Positions 48,268 through 57,738 of a stretch of 64,000 nt of DNA are shown here, in pieces (position 1 is the stretch's first letter; each line of letters starts with the position of its first letter). This stretch comes from Marinifilum sp965230805 (lineage in GTDB: Bacteria; Bacteroidota; Bacteroidia; Bacteroidales; Marinifilaceae). The stretch spans positions 1,612,001 to 1,676,000 of the forward strand of contig NZ_OZ246019.1 of the NCBI RefSeq assembly GCF_965230805.1, read 5' to 3'. The position numbers and the translations under genes are program-made. The notes under the pieces were generated by a model that ran no database searches, was not told the DNA's origin, and was given only the letters and a program-made list of their open reading frames with translations.

Positions 48268-50625
48268 TTACTCCTTCAATTTTTTTGCTTCGGCAAAGGT
48301 AATCTTTTTACCCTTATAGTATGCGATTACAAAGGCTTTAATTCCTTTCTTATTTATCTTTTGTGATTCGATTTTAGCTTCTTCGTAACTATCGTAAATT
48401 CCAGTGGTATATCTAAGTAATCCTTGATTTAGAGGAGCTTTAAAAACTACCTTAAAATTTTGAATTACTCCCGGAACGGTTCTTTCACTAAATGCACCAA
48501 TCTGGACAGTATAAAACACGCCTTGCACTTTATTCAAATCCTTAATTAATGTATTTCCCAGCTGATTTGGTGAAGAACCTGGTTTTACTTTTGAGTTTGG
48601 GCCGGGCACATAATCAGTAGACAAGACCTTAAACTCCGTTCTTCGATTTAATTGATTTGCAATTTCTTTTTGCTTTGAAGTCAATTGCCATATATTTTTC
48701 TCACTAAGAACGGTTTCTTCAGCTAAAAAATCATATTCTTCTGATATCTCCTTGCTTACCACTCTTGGTTGCGATTCTCCGTAACCATGTGCCACCAAAC
48801 GATCCCAATAAATGCCATTCTCAATTAAATAATCAACAACCGATTGTGCTCTTTTTTGAGAAAGGCCTTTGTTGGTTGATTCACTTCCCACAAAATCAGT
48901 ATGCGATCCCAGTTCAATGGTAATTTTAGGGTTATCATTTAAAGTTTCCACTAATCCATTCAAAGCTTCTTTCGATTCTTCACGAAGGCTCCATTTTCCA
49001 AAGTCGTAGAATATGTTTGGCAGTTCAATTGGCTTTTCGATTGGCTTTAAACCGATCATCGATTTAAAATTTCTGCTTACCTGGATTCCAATGGTGCTTA
49101 TCTGTTCTTTCCCATTCAAATATCCATCCTTCGATACCATTGCAATGTATTCCAAATCAGGTTTCAATTTAAAATGGAAATTACCCTGATCATCCGTTTT
49201 TGCATCAAGCTGTTCTCCATCCGTCGATACCAAATTAATACCAGCTCTTTTGATCGGTTCTTTGGATTCAGAATCTACAACCTGACCCAAAAAGGTGAAC
49301 TGCAAAGGCACATAATCAAATCGGTATAGGTCATCGTTTCCTTTCTTGCGTGAAGAAGAAAACATGCCTTTCTCATTATTTGGTTGAAAATGAATGGCAA
49401 AATCATCAGCAGTTGAATTGATTGGGTATCTCATATTGTCAACCTCCCACATTCCACTTTCTTTTCTTTTTGCCATGTAAATATCCAATCCTCCCATGCC
49501 TCCATCTCGATCGGATGCAAAGTAAAGATTTCCGTTGTCACGGATATGAGGAAAAAGCTCATCCTTTTCAGAATTGATTGGTTTCCCCAAATTCTGAGGT
49601 TCTGTCCAGCCACTTCCACTTTTTTTGCTCATCCAGATGTCATTTCCTCCATAACCTCCTGGCATATCCGAAACGAAATACAGAATTGATCCATCAGCAG
49701 ATATTGAAGGATGTCCTACAGATAAAGAATCCGGAACCAATTCCTGAAGAGCAACTCTTCCCCATTCTCCATTTTGCCTTTGCACGGCAAAAATCTTGGT
49801 CCCCTGATTATTTTTATTCACTTTTTGCGAAGAAGTAAAATAGAAAATATCACCTTCGGAAGTAAAACAAGCTGCACCTTCGTTCCATTCCGAATTAATG
49901 GTATCGCCAATTCCCAAAGGCTTGCTCCATTGATAAGTGTCGGTTAAGAACTTACGAGTTTTGGCTTTGCGCCCCTTCTTCTTTCTAGATTTACGAACCA
50001 CCTCATTTGAATAGTGCGATTCCAGTATGTTAGAATAATACTCGCCAGTTACGCCATCTTTCTTAATTTTATCTTTCAGTTTTCGATTCGAGGTAAAAAA
50101 GATCACATTGGTATCTTGCCCCATATAAATAGGAGCAAAATCGCTGGCTAAAGAATTAAATTCTTTTAAAATCTCCACTTTATATCTACCTGGAAATTCT
50201 TCCCAATACGAAATTCTTTTTAATATTTTGGCTGCATCATCACTCTCTTCTACTTCCGGTTTTAAATCGATATATTCCCAGAAATTCTCTTCTGCCTCTT
50301 CCAGTCTGTAATTCTTTAACTCTGCATATCCCAGGTTTTTCACCGCATCAACAAAAGTATCCCTATTCATGATTGCCTTTCTGTACCAGGAAGCAGCTTT
50401 TTTTAATTGGTTGATTTCATCAAAACAATTGGCGTTCTTGAATGCAATTTCGGCTTTTCGATCCCTGTCTTTCTCCTTTTTATATGCCTTTTCATACATA
50501 TTTTGTGCATGAAAATACCTTCCGGATTCCAACATTTTATTCCCCCGATTTATGTATGACTGAGAAGAACATGATATAAATAAGCCTATGGTGCAAAATA
50601 ATCCTGCAAAAGAAAAAATTTTCAT
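48268..50625 (-). CDS. OmpA-family lipoprotein with TPR, PD40 repeats and C-terminal SPOR domain
   Basis: 785 residues from ATG 50625; an upstream frame runs into the glutamine synthetase gene but has no signal peptide, whereas 50625 gives a clear lipoprotein signal (IGLFISC). Order: helical TPR-like region (residues ~25-110), PD40/WD40-like beta-propeller repeats (TSNRKLKDKI, GDIFYFTSSQ, ILYFVSDMPGGYGGNDIWMS, LYFASDRDGGMGGLDIYMA), a carboxypeptidase-regulatory beta domain, an OmpA peptidoglycan-binding domain (NPKITIELGSHTDFVGS...KGLSQKRAQSVVDYL), and a SPOR domain (FYTVQIGAF). The layout resembles PorE of type IX secretion with an added SPOR domain. Likely attaches the outer membrane to the peptidoglycan. 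Precedes no co-transcribed gene. Confidence 0.88.
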   Translation of the reverse strand: MKIFSFAGLFCTIGLFISCSSQSYINRGNKMLESGRYFHAQNMYEKAYKKEKDRDRKAEIAFKNANCFDEINQLKKAASWYRKAIMNRDTFVDAVKNLGYAELKNYRLEEAEENFWEYIDLKPEVEESDDAAKILKRISYWEEFPGRYKVEILKEFNSLASDFAPIYMGQDTNVIFFTSNRKLKDKIKKDGVTGEYYSNILESHYSNEVVRKSRKKKGRKAKTRKFLTDTYQWSKPLGIGDTINSEWNEGAACFTSEGDIFYFTSSQKVNKNNQGTKIFAVQRQNGEWGRVALQELVPDSLSVGHPSISADGSILYFVSDMPGGYGGNDIWMSKKSGSGWTEPQNLGKPINSEKDELFPHIRDNGNLYFASDRDGGMGGLDIYMAKRKESGMWEVDNMRYPINSTADDFAIHFQPNNEKGMFSSSRKKGNDDLYRFDYVPLQFTFLGQVVDSESKEPIKRAGINLVSTDGEQLDAKTDDQGNFHFKLKPDLEYIAMVSKDGYLNGKEQISTIGIQVSRNFKSMIGLKPIEKPIELPNIFYDFGKWSLREESKEALNGLVETLNDNPKITIELGSHTDFVGSESTNKGLSQKRAQSVVDYLIENGIYWDRLVAHGYGESQPRVVSKEISEEYDFLAEETVLSEKNIWQLTSKQKEIANQLNRRTEFKVLSTDYVPGPNSKVKPGSSPNQLGNTLIKDLNKVQGVFYTVQIGAFSERTVPGVIQNFKVVFKAPLNQGLLRYTTGIYDSYEEAKIESQKINKKGIKAFVIAYYKGKKITFAEAKKLKE

Positions 50626-50690
50626 GAGATAGTATCTTCGATTATAGGGTATAAAAATAAATATTTTATCGACATGGTACATCCAAAAAG

Positions 50691-50722
50691 AAAAGGATGT
50701 CCATATAGATGAACATCCTTTT
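50691..50722 (-). terminator. Terminator after glutamine synthetase
   Basis: Perfect 10-base arms AAAAGGATGT / ACATCCTTTT; T-rich on the minus strand. Lies between the gene for glutamine synthetase and that for the OmpA/SPOR protein. Confidence 0.85.
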
Positions 50723-50740
50723 AAATAATATAATTGTGGG

Positions 50741-52930
50741 TTAGTTATTAAATAACAATTCTCGATATTTCGGTAATGGCCACATTTCATTATCAACCAC
50801 AAGCTCCAGCTTATCAATATGGTAACGAACATCCTCAAGGAATGGACGAACTTTCTGATCGTAAGCGAAAGCCATTTTATGTCCATCTTCAATCACGTTA
50901 CACTCTTTTCGAGCCTCAACCATGCCTTTTACTTTAGCCTTAATGGAAGAGATATGTCCGGAAATTTCTTTGATCAATTCTTTTCTGGCTCCAGCCAATT
51001 CCTGAAATTCTTCCTCTGAGAAAATGTCTCTTAATCCCTGAACATTCTGGATTAGTTTGGTTTGATAAGCAACAGCAGTTGGAACAATGTGATTAATCGC
51101 TAAATCACCCAATACACGTGCTTCGATCTGAATTTTCATGGTGAACTTTTCCATTTCAACCTCAACCCGAGCTTCCAATTCTTTCTCTGTCATTACACCA
51201 CTTTCCACCAAAGATCTTTTCGCTGGCGCATCAAGGTATTTCGAAAGAGATTCAGGTACACTGGTAATATTAGTTAAACCTCGTTTTTTAGCTTCGATCA
51301 CCCAAGCTCCTGAGTAACCATCACCGTTAAAACGGATGGGTTCCGATTCAATAATCATTTTCTTAAGCATCTGAAAAATGGCTTCGTCCCTCTTGATTCC
51401 TTCGGCTACCAATCGATCTACTGCAGCTTTAAAATCTTTCAGCTGAACAGCCATTGCAGCATTTAATGCAGTCATTGCAGCAGCATTGTTTGCAGAAGAA
51501 CCAACCGCACGGAATTCAAAACGATTTCCTGTAAAGGCAAAAGGAGATGTACGGTTGCGATCGGTATTATCCAAAATAATTTCGGGAATACGACCAATAC
51601 CTAACTTTAAAGCTGTTTTTTCGTCTGGGGTCATTTTCTTATCACCAACTTCTTCTACAATTTTCTTCAACATCTTAGACACTTCGTCACCCAAGAATAC
51701 AGAAACAATTGATGGAGGTGCTTCGTTAGCTCCTAATCTGTGACTATTCGATGCGGTTAAAATTGATGCACGAAGAAGATCCTGATTCTTATAAACAGCC
51801 ATTAATGTATTTACAACAAAAGTAAGGAACTGCATATTTCCTTTCGGATTTTTACCCGGAGCCATTAAAACAACACCAGTATCTGTGCTTAAAGACCAGT
51901 TGTTGTGCTTCCCTGATCCGTTAACCCCTGCATATGGCTTTTCGTGGAATAAAACACGGAACTTATGTCGACGAGCGATTCTTTTCATTACATCCATAAC
52001 CAATTGATTATGGTCATTTGCCAAGTTGGCTTCTTCGAAAATAGGAGCCAGCTCGAATTGAGAAGGAGCAACCTCGTTGTGACGAGTCTTAACCGGAACT
52101 CCTAACTTATGACATTCCAATTCTAAATCAATCATGAATTTAGACACACGCTCTGGAATAGATCCAAAATAATGATCATCCAACTGCTGATCTTTAGACG
52201 ATGAGTGTCCCATAAGTGTACGACCCGTTAACGCAAGATCCGGACGAGCTTGATACAATGCTTCATCGATCAAGAAATATTCCTGTTCCCAACCTAAATT
52301 GGCATTTACTTTTGTTACGTTCTTATCGAAATACTGGCAAACATCAACAGCAGCCTCATCAACAGCAGCCAAGGCTTTTAATAAAGGGGTTTTATAGTCA
52401 AGAGCCTCTCCTGTATAGGAAATAAATACAGTTGGAATACATAGAGTTGTTCCGATGATAAATGCTGGTGAGGAAACATCCCAGGCCGTATAACCACGAG
52501 CTTCAAAAGTCTGGCGAATCCCACCTGATGGGAAAGATGATGCATCCGGCTCTTGCTGAGCTAACAATTCACCTGAAAAATTTTCAATCATATTACCACC
52601 ATCACCATAATCGATAAATCCATCGTGTTTTTCGGCAGTACCATCTGTTAAAGGCTGAAACCAGTGGGTGTAATGCGTAGCTCCTTTTTCAATTGCCCAG
52701 GATTTCATCCCCAAAGCAATACCGTCTGACATTTTTCGATCGATAGATCCTCCCTTTTGGTTAGCAATCATTACTGCTTTAAAAGCATCTTTTGACAGAT
52801 ACTTTCGCATTGATTCTACATTAAAAACTAAATCACCATAGTAGTCTGTAACCTTATTAGAAGGCAACGATACCGATTTTGGCTGTCTAGTTAGCAATTC
52901 ATTCAACGCTTGAAATCTAATGGTGGTCAT
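50741..52930 (-). CDS. glnN: Glutamine synthetase type III
   Basis: 729 residues, the large GSIII form of Bacteroidota. Combines ammonia with glutamate using ATP. Conserved segments: GWEQEYFLIDEALYQARPDL, LEMSSSKDQQLDDHYFG-type GHSSSKDQQLDDHYFG, HNEVAPSQFELAPIFEE, HEKPYAGVNGSGKHNNWSLS and NRTSPFAFTGNRFEFRAVGSS. The leader of ~250 bases carries an inverted repeat (53098-53142) that may take part in nitrogen regulation. Monocistronic, with a terminator after it. Confidence 0.96.
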   Translation of the reverse strand: MTTIRFQALNELLTRQPKSVSLPSNKVTDYYGDLVFNVESMRKYLSKDAFKAVMIANQKGGSIDRKMSDGIALGMKSWAIEKGATHYTHWFQPLTDGTAEKHDGFIDYGDGGNMIENFSGELLAQQEPDASSFPSGGIRQTFEARGYTAWDVSSPAFIIGTTLCIPTVFISYTGEALDYKTPLLKALAAVDEAAVDVCQYFDKNVTKVNANLGWEQEYFLIDEALYQARPDLALTGRTLMGHSSSKDQQLDDHYFGSIPERVSKFMIDLELECHKLGVPVKTRHNEVAPSQFELAPIFEEANLANDHNQLVMDVMKRIARRHKFRVLFHEKPYAGVNGSGKHNNWSLSTDTGVVLMAPGKNPKGNMQFLTFVVNTLMAVYKNQDLLRASILTASNSHRLGANEAPPSIVSVFLGDEVSKMLKKIVEEVGDKKMTPDEKTALKLGIGRIPEIILDNTDRNRTSPFAFTGNRFEFRAVGSSANNAAAMTALNAAMAVQLKDFKAAVDRLVAEGIKRDEAIFQMLKKMIIESEPIRFNGDGYSGAWVIEAKKRGLTNITSVPESLSKYLDAPAKRSLVESGVMTEKELEARVEVEMEKFTMKIQIEARVLGDLAINHIVPTAVAYQTKLIQNVQGLRDIFSEEEFQELAGARKELIKEISGHISSIKAKVKGMVEARKECNVIEDGHKMAFAYDQKVRPFLEDVRYHIDKLELVVDNEMWPLPKYRELLFNN

Positions 52931-53097
52931 AAACTTTAGAATTTTAGTTAATTGTTTATAATCTTCAATTATTTAGGGGTCTTCAGCAAAAAAAACAGAC
53001 TTTTTGCTTAACACCCCCCTTCCTACACAATACAAAAGTGAGAAAAAAAATAAACTCTACAAAACCATATGCAACTTTTAATGGGGTACTGTTGTAA

Positions 53098-53142
53098 AAA
53101 TTGATAAATTTTATAGAAACACCCCCATTTTTTATCAATTGT
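53098..53142 (-). promoter_or_regulatory. Inverted repeat in the glutamine synthetase leader
   Basis: Ten-base arms AATTGATAAA / TTTATCAATT enclose CACCCCC. Related CACCCCCC occurs near 53010. It could be an operator or a leader structure. Confidence 0.35.
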
Positions 53143-53186
53143 GACAATATTTTTAAGCTTTTTTTAAACAAAAACTGTTTTTTTTA

Positions 53187-54278
53187 TCATTTCCTTGGAA
53201 TTTTTGGTGCTTTTTTCTCAATCACATCTTTTACGTCCTTTTTAGAATTGATTAAACGATAAAACTCTTCAATATATCCAATCATTTTAATTCTATTGGG
53301 TTGGTTTAAGTATTCACATTGATTAAGAACTTTAAGAAATAATGGTTTAAGCTCCTTAAAATTCGCAAATGCCTTTTGCAATTCTTCGGAACTCCATTTC
53401 ATTCCTTTATACAATCTTTTGTATTTGGCATTGGGAGATATTTTTGGAGACAAGGTAAAATAAGAGTGGTTTATAATGGCCGACCAATCAAAATCAAAAG
53501 GAACAGCTACAGGGATACTATGCTCACTTACCGACATGACATCTATATTGTGCAATCTCCCAACATCCCAATCTGCGTTTCCAATCATCAATTGAAACAA
53601 AGAAAGCATTACCATGTTGTTGCGCATTATTTCATATTGCTTTATATTTTTGAAATTCATTATTTGCTTGCCATTGCGTGTGGCAACATCATCCTTATCT
53701 TCAAGAAAAAAACCAAACCTGGTTAAGGTATCAGATGCATTGGTATCAATAAAGGAAACCTGTGCCAATCGCACTCGATAGCTATGTGCGGAAACAAGGT
53801 TATACATCTTGTAAATCAGATATTCTTCAATTGTATGCTGCTCATAGCCATCGATAAAAGACTGGCAATGACTTACATATTTTAACTTTGATTGTCCTTC
53901 GAACTCGGTTTCTTTAGCGTCTTTTACCGGAATTTTAAAGCGTAATGGTGGGAAATTGCAATTTTGCTTTCTGCGACGAAAATTACCTCTTGTCTTTACT
54001 TTAAGGCTAAATTGATCCAACTCTCCTTTTGCATTCAGTATTTTCAACTCACTTTGATGATAGCTTCTTTTTTCGGCTATATCATTAATCAATGCAGCCA
54101 AATCGGTTTTTAATTCAATTTTTAGTAGATCTTCATTTTTAAATAAAGGAAGGTTGAGTAAGCTATCTCTAATCTCCACTGTAGTGGGATTTGCCAATGT
54201 ATTGCCAACAATACCAACCAGAATGAATAATAATAAAATTTTAAATTGGCCTCTTTTTTTGATTTTTCCAGTCTCCAT
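53187..54278 (-). CDS. CotH-like secreted protein
   Basis: 363 residues. The N-terminal signal peptide (hydrophobic ~residues 13-29, cleavage near TLANP) marks export. The fold marks are KVKTRGNFRRRKQNCNFPPL and MIGNADWDVGRLHNIDVM...PVAVPFDFDWSAI, which look like the Mg/ATP region of CotH-type spore-coat kinases found in Bacteroidota. No proven function for these relatives. Lies 13 bases after the phosphoesterase gene, so the two are co-transcribed. Confidence 0.8.
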   Translation of the reverse strand: METGKIKKRGQFKILLLFILVGIVGNTLANPTTVEIRDSLLNLPLFKNEDLLKIELKTDLAALINDIAEKRSYHQSELKILNAKGELDQFSLKVKTRGNFRRRKQNCNFPPLRFKIPVKDAKETEFEGQSKLKYVSHCQSFIDGYEQHTIEEYLIYKMYNLVSAHSYRVRLAQVSFIDTNASDTLTRFGFFLEDKDDVATRNGKQIMNFKNIKQYEIMRNNMVMLSLFQLMIGNADWDVGRLHNIDVMSVSEHSIPVAVPFDFDWSAIINHSYFTLSPKISPNAKYKRLYKGMKWSSEELQKAFANFKELKPLFLKVLNQCEYLNQPNRIKMIGYIEEFYRLINSKKDVKDVIEKKAPKIPRK

Positions 54279-54291
54279 TTTAAAGCTATTT

Positions 54292-55479
54292 TTATTCTAT
54301 TATTTCTTTTAATCCATCAACAAAAATGCGGTAATACTTATCATTCTCGATAAGCAACACTTGCGATTTTATGTTTTTAAATCCCATGGGAACATTAACC
54401 GCAACCAATTTTCCATTTTTTAAAAATCTAATCGCTTCTACTTCGGTATGACCAAAAAATATCCTATTCACATCGTAATAGCTCAGAATCTTCTCAAGCT
54501 CATCATCAGTAATTATTGAATAATTCCTTGTTTTCATTAAGTATCCGCGATACCAAAGAGGATTCCCCGGAAAATATACCTCTCTCATTACTTCTGCCTG
54601 TGATTTTCCCTGATCAGACCTCAGACTCTTTCTAATCCCTTCATTAATATCCATTAATGACAATTCCTTTTCGATCATTTTAGGCGAAATACCCGCATGT
54701 ACAAACAATAAATCATTAATCTGAACTGTTGTGCTGAGTGATCTTAGCCATTTACCTAACTCGGTATCCTCCTTAAAAAAGCGCGAATAATTTATCATCA
54801 AACGCTTACACATTTTCTTATACTTTGGAGCAATATATCTGGTATCATTCATTAACACCATGATTTCATGATTCCCCAATAAGAAATGAACTCTACCTTT
54901 TTTCGCTTTCGCTTGATGCTGTAATTTCTTAATCAAATACAGGCTTTCTGTAACCTTATCTCCTCTGTCAAAAACATCACCTATAAACACAATATGTCCA
55001 TTTCCCCAAGACCAATTCAATTCATGATCAATGGCTCCGGCTGCTTTTAATAAGTCAGTCATTATACCATACTGACCATGTACATCACCAATAAGCAAAA
55101 CTTTCTCCACGCCATTATACTCGGCCTTTTGAATGGGATAATCTCCTTTTCTTAACCAGTATTTGTTCTTATCTCCTTTAAAGCCTTTTATTAAAGCAGA
55201 ATCGGTCTTAACTTTTACTCTCTTCTCTTTAATTCCTATTGAATTTCCTTCATGCAAATGTTCGACATACCACATTTTAACTTCCTTGGAATCGATCCAG
55301 AAAAAATGTGGCCCATCAATATAATCTGGTAAATTGATATCATTAATATTACCCCTAAACACTTTATCATACTTAGAGAATGTGCCTGAACTTAAGCTTT
55401 TCTTTTGGGCATTAAGTGGACACAAAACGCAAATACATAATAAAAGCAATAAATATTTTACATACTGATTTAAATTCAT
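54292..55479 (-). CDS. Metallophosphoesterase, exported
   Basis: 395 residues with an N-terminal signal peptide (VKYLLLLLCICVLCPLNAQ). Calcineurin-type motifs GDVHGQYG (~residue 130), GDVFDRG, GNHE and GHTEVEAI are all intact, so the two-metal centre is probably active. Similar exported enzymes act as Ser/Thr protein phosphatases or phosphodiesterases; substrate unknown. First gene of the pair with the CotH-like protein. Confidence 0.88.
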   Translation of the reverse strand: MNLNQYVKYLLLLLCICVLCPLNAQKKSLSSGTFSKYDKVFRGNINDINLPDYIDGPHFFWIDSKEVKMWYVEHLHEGNSIGIKEKRVKVKTDSALIKGFKGDKNKYWLRKGDYPIQKAEYNGVEKVLLIGDVHGQYGIMTDLLKAAGAIDHELNWSWGNGHIVFIGDVFDRGDKVTESLYLIKKLQHQAKAKKGRVHFLLGNHEIMVLMNDTRYIAPKYKKMCKRLMINYSRFFKEDTELGKWLRSLSTTVQINDLLFVHAGISPKMIEKELSLMDINEGIRKSLRSDQGKSQAEVMREVYFPGNPLWYRGYLMKTRNYSIITDDELEKILSYYDVNRIFFGHTEVEAIRFLKNGKLVAVNVPMGFKNIKSQVLLIENDKYYRIFVDGLKEIIE

Positions 55480-55764
55480 AAAATCTTTCTTTTTGTATCA
55501 TTCCGAATAGCATTATCCAATAGCTTGCTTTAAATAAAAAGAACTAAACAAGAATTTTATTGGAAATGGCACATCCTGAATATTCGTAAGCAAAACACCA
55601 TTTGCCGGAAATCGAACAAATGATGAACCTGCATGAAGTTAGTAAAAAAACTCATAGAAGAGCCCAAAGTTATTTTGCAAGCAGGGAAAAATAAGCTTTT
55701 AAACCACATGCCTTTTAAATGGAGGTGTTATTTTTTGATCAACAACAAGCTGCGAGAGCTTCGT

Positions 55765-55975
55765 CACGACAAAAAAAGCACAACAACAAGTTGCGAGAAA
55801 CAAATTTGCCTCATTTTTTCCTTCTCGCAAGTTGCGAGAGCAAAACCACGACAAAAAATCGACAACAACAAGTAGCGAGAAGCAAATCGGGCTCATTTTT
55901 TCCTTCTCGCAGCTTGCAAGAGCAAAATCACGACACAGAATTGACAACAACAGCTTGTTGTTGCACTTTTTGTAT
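55765..55975. repeat. 82-bp tandem repeat array
   Basis: Units begin with CACGACA at 55765, 55847 and 55929, spaced exactly 82 bases, and a partial lead-in at 55741. Each unit holds a TTGCGAGAA ... TTCTCGCAA hairpin and a purine-rich AACAACAAG tract. The third unit is cut short and ends in a CAACAA/TTGTTG palindrome. Some open frames cross it but their amino acids are repetitive and show no protein character. Confidence 0.8.
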
Positions 55976-56049
55976 GCCAAAAATGCAATCGCAGACTGTT
56001 GTTGTGTTCTTTGATTTTTAAAAATTGTCTTTACAAGCGGTATCAAAAA

Positions 56050-56075
56050 AACAGGAGTCCTTTCGAACTCCTGTT
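56050..56075 (-). terminator. Terminator after susD
   Basis: Perfect 9-base arms AACAGGAGT / ACTCCTGTT, followed on the minus strand by TTTTTTT. Confidence 0.88.
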
Positions 56076-56077
56076 GC

Positions 56078-56097
56078 ACTACTACTACTACTACTAC
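56078..56097. repeat. Trinucleotide repeat (ACT)6-7
   Basis: Six exact ACT units plus AC, between the susD stop and its terminator. Confidence 0.9.
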
Positions 56098-56109
56098 AAT
56101 GTACCTGAA

Positions 56110-57732
56110 TTAATATCCAGGGTTTTGGATTATCAAACCTCCACTATTGTCAACCTCACTTTGAGGAAGAGGGAAGAATAAATGCTTTGGTAAGTTTAAA
56201 TTTGTTGCTTTGTAAACAGGATTACCTGAATCTGATACCGTGTAAGTTCCATCATCATTACGAGTCAATGAAGCTTTTACCTTATAGCCATCAACTTTTA
56301 ACACTTGTTCTAAGCGACCAGTTCTAACCAAATCGTGGAATCTGTGGCCTTCACCACATAGCTCAACACGTCTTTCGTGATAAATTGCATTTAATAAGTC
56401 AGCCCCTGATGCAGTAACATCAGGCAAAATTGCCGCATTTCCTTGTCTAGCTCTTTCTCGCACTTTATTCAAATAAGTTCTGGCATCACCTTCAGCATTC
56501 GTGTGGTAACAAGCTTCGGCATATAATAAATAAATATCCGACAAACGAATAATTCTTTCATTGATAGGTGAATTTCTAAAGTTGCCAAGTGCTTTATAAT
56601 CTTCTTTAGACAAATAATGCTTATAGTTACTAAAACTGGTAAGGTCTTCTGCAACAGCACCAGGTGTTTCTCCTTCCAATATCCACTGATCAGCAAACTG
56701 TAATGAATTGATTAAAGAAGCATCACGTCTTGGATCATCATCTTCGAATGCAAGATACAAATCGTAGGTTGCTTGATAGCGCCCATAAGGATCAGCTCCT
56801 CCTAACCATGGCATATTTAGGAATGTTGTAAAGTTTCCATTATTGGTAAATGCGCCATCATCTTTAGGGGAGTCATAAAATTGCACTTCAAAAACAGACT
56901 CTTCATTGTTCTCTTCTGCCTCAGTAAACAAATCATGGTAATTCCCGGTAAAAAGATCATATTCTCCTAGAGAAAATAAATCTTCAGCATACGTTTTAGC
57001 TTCCGCCCATTTATCTTCATTGTAGAAATCCTGAGCCGAATAGCCCGAACTAGCCTGTGACACGCATACTTTTACCAACATTGCAAGAGTTGCACCTTTT
57101 GTTGCTCTGCCTATTTCATTTGAATCAAAATAGGTTGATTTTAATGGCAATACTTCAACCGCATCTTTTAAGTCAGTCTCTATCTGATTATAAATTTCTT
57201 TTGCTGTAGCTCTTGTTTTATTTAATTCGTCTCCTAACAAAGGAGTTGTAACAAGAGGAACTCCTCCAAAATTTTTAACCAAATCATAATAGTAATAAGC
57301 TCTCATAAATTTAGCTTCCGCTACCACTCTTTTTTGCAAGTTTTTATCCTCAACACCTGCAATATCTTGCCCTTCAACATTTGCTATAAGTTGATTGGCG
57401 ATCAATATTCCACGATAATTGTATCTGTAGTTATATCTGAACAAGAAAGCTGTAGCATCAAAAGAGTATTCTCTCATTTTCAAGTCTTCTCTATCAACAG
57501 CGTCATCTGTCGTTGAGTTACCAAAGGTAGTACGTCCCCAATTGTAATGGTATTCCCATAAAGGAGCATAGCATGCATTAACAGCTTTAATCAATTCTGC
57601 ATCGTTAGAATAAAAACTTCCAGCTGTTTGTTCCCCGATTTTTACGGTATCAAGAAACTCCTCATCACAGGCTGTCATCGAAAAAACAACAAGTCCTGCT
57701 ATTAATATATTTCTTAAATTTTTCATCTTCAT
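56110..57732 (-). CDS. RagB/SusD-family surface lipoprotein
   Basis: 540 residues from ATG 57732. The lipoprotein signal ends SMTAC followed by Asp-Glu-Glu. SusD-type TPR helices and the usual C-terminal sequences (RTLDLVRTGRL-like HRFHDLVRTGRL and LLYAEACYHTN) are visible. Acts as the substrate-binding lid over the SusC channel on the outer membrane. Follows SusC by six bases; terminator lies 35 bases beyond the stop. Its substrate cannot be read from sequence; the enzymes upstream suggest muropeptides. Confidence 0.95.
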   Translation of the reverse strand: MKMKNLRNILIAGLVVFSMTACDEEFLDTVKIGEQTAGSFYSNDAELIKAVNACYAPLWEYHYNWGRTTFGNSTTDDAVDREDLKMREYSFDATAFLFRYNYRYNYRGILIANQLIANVEGQDIAGVEDKNLQKRVVAEAKFMRAYYYYDLVKNFGGVPLVTTPLLGDELNKTRATAKEIYNQIETDLKDAVEVLPLKSTYFDSNEIGRATKGATLAMLVKVCVSQASSGYSAQDFYNEDKWAEAKTYAEDLFSLGEYDLFTGNYHDLFTEAEENNEESVFEVQFYDSPKDDGAFTNNGNFTTFLNMPWLGGADPYGRYQATYDLYLAFEDDDPRRDASLINSLQFADQWILEGETPGAVAEDLTSFSNYKHYLSKEDYKALGNFRNSPINERIIRLSDIYLLYAEACYHTNAEGDARTYLNKVRERARQGNAAILPDVTASGADLLNAIYHERRVELCGEGHRFHDLVRTGRLEQVLKVDGYKVKASLTRNDDGTYTVSDSGNPVYKATNLNLPKHLFFPLPQSEVDNSGGLIIQNPGY

Positions 57733-57738
57733 CAATTA

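Noticed and set aside
50626..50892. Longer N-terminus for the OmpA/SPOR lipoprotein
   Set aside because: The extension overlaps the glutamine synthetase gene and destroys the lipoprotein signal; ATG 50625 restores it.
55699..56079. A 126-codon minus-strand frame over the 82-bp array
   Set aside because: The frame is produced by the repeat; its sequence is repetitive and Cys-rich with no protein character.
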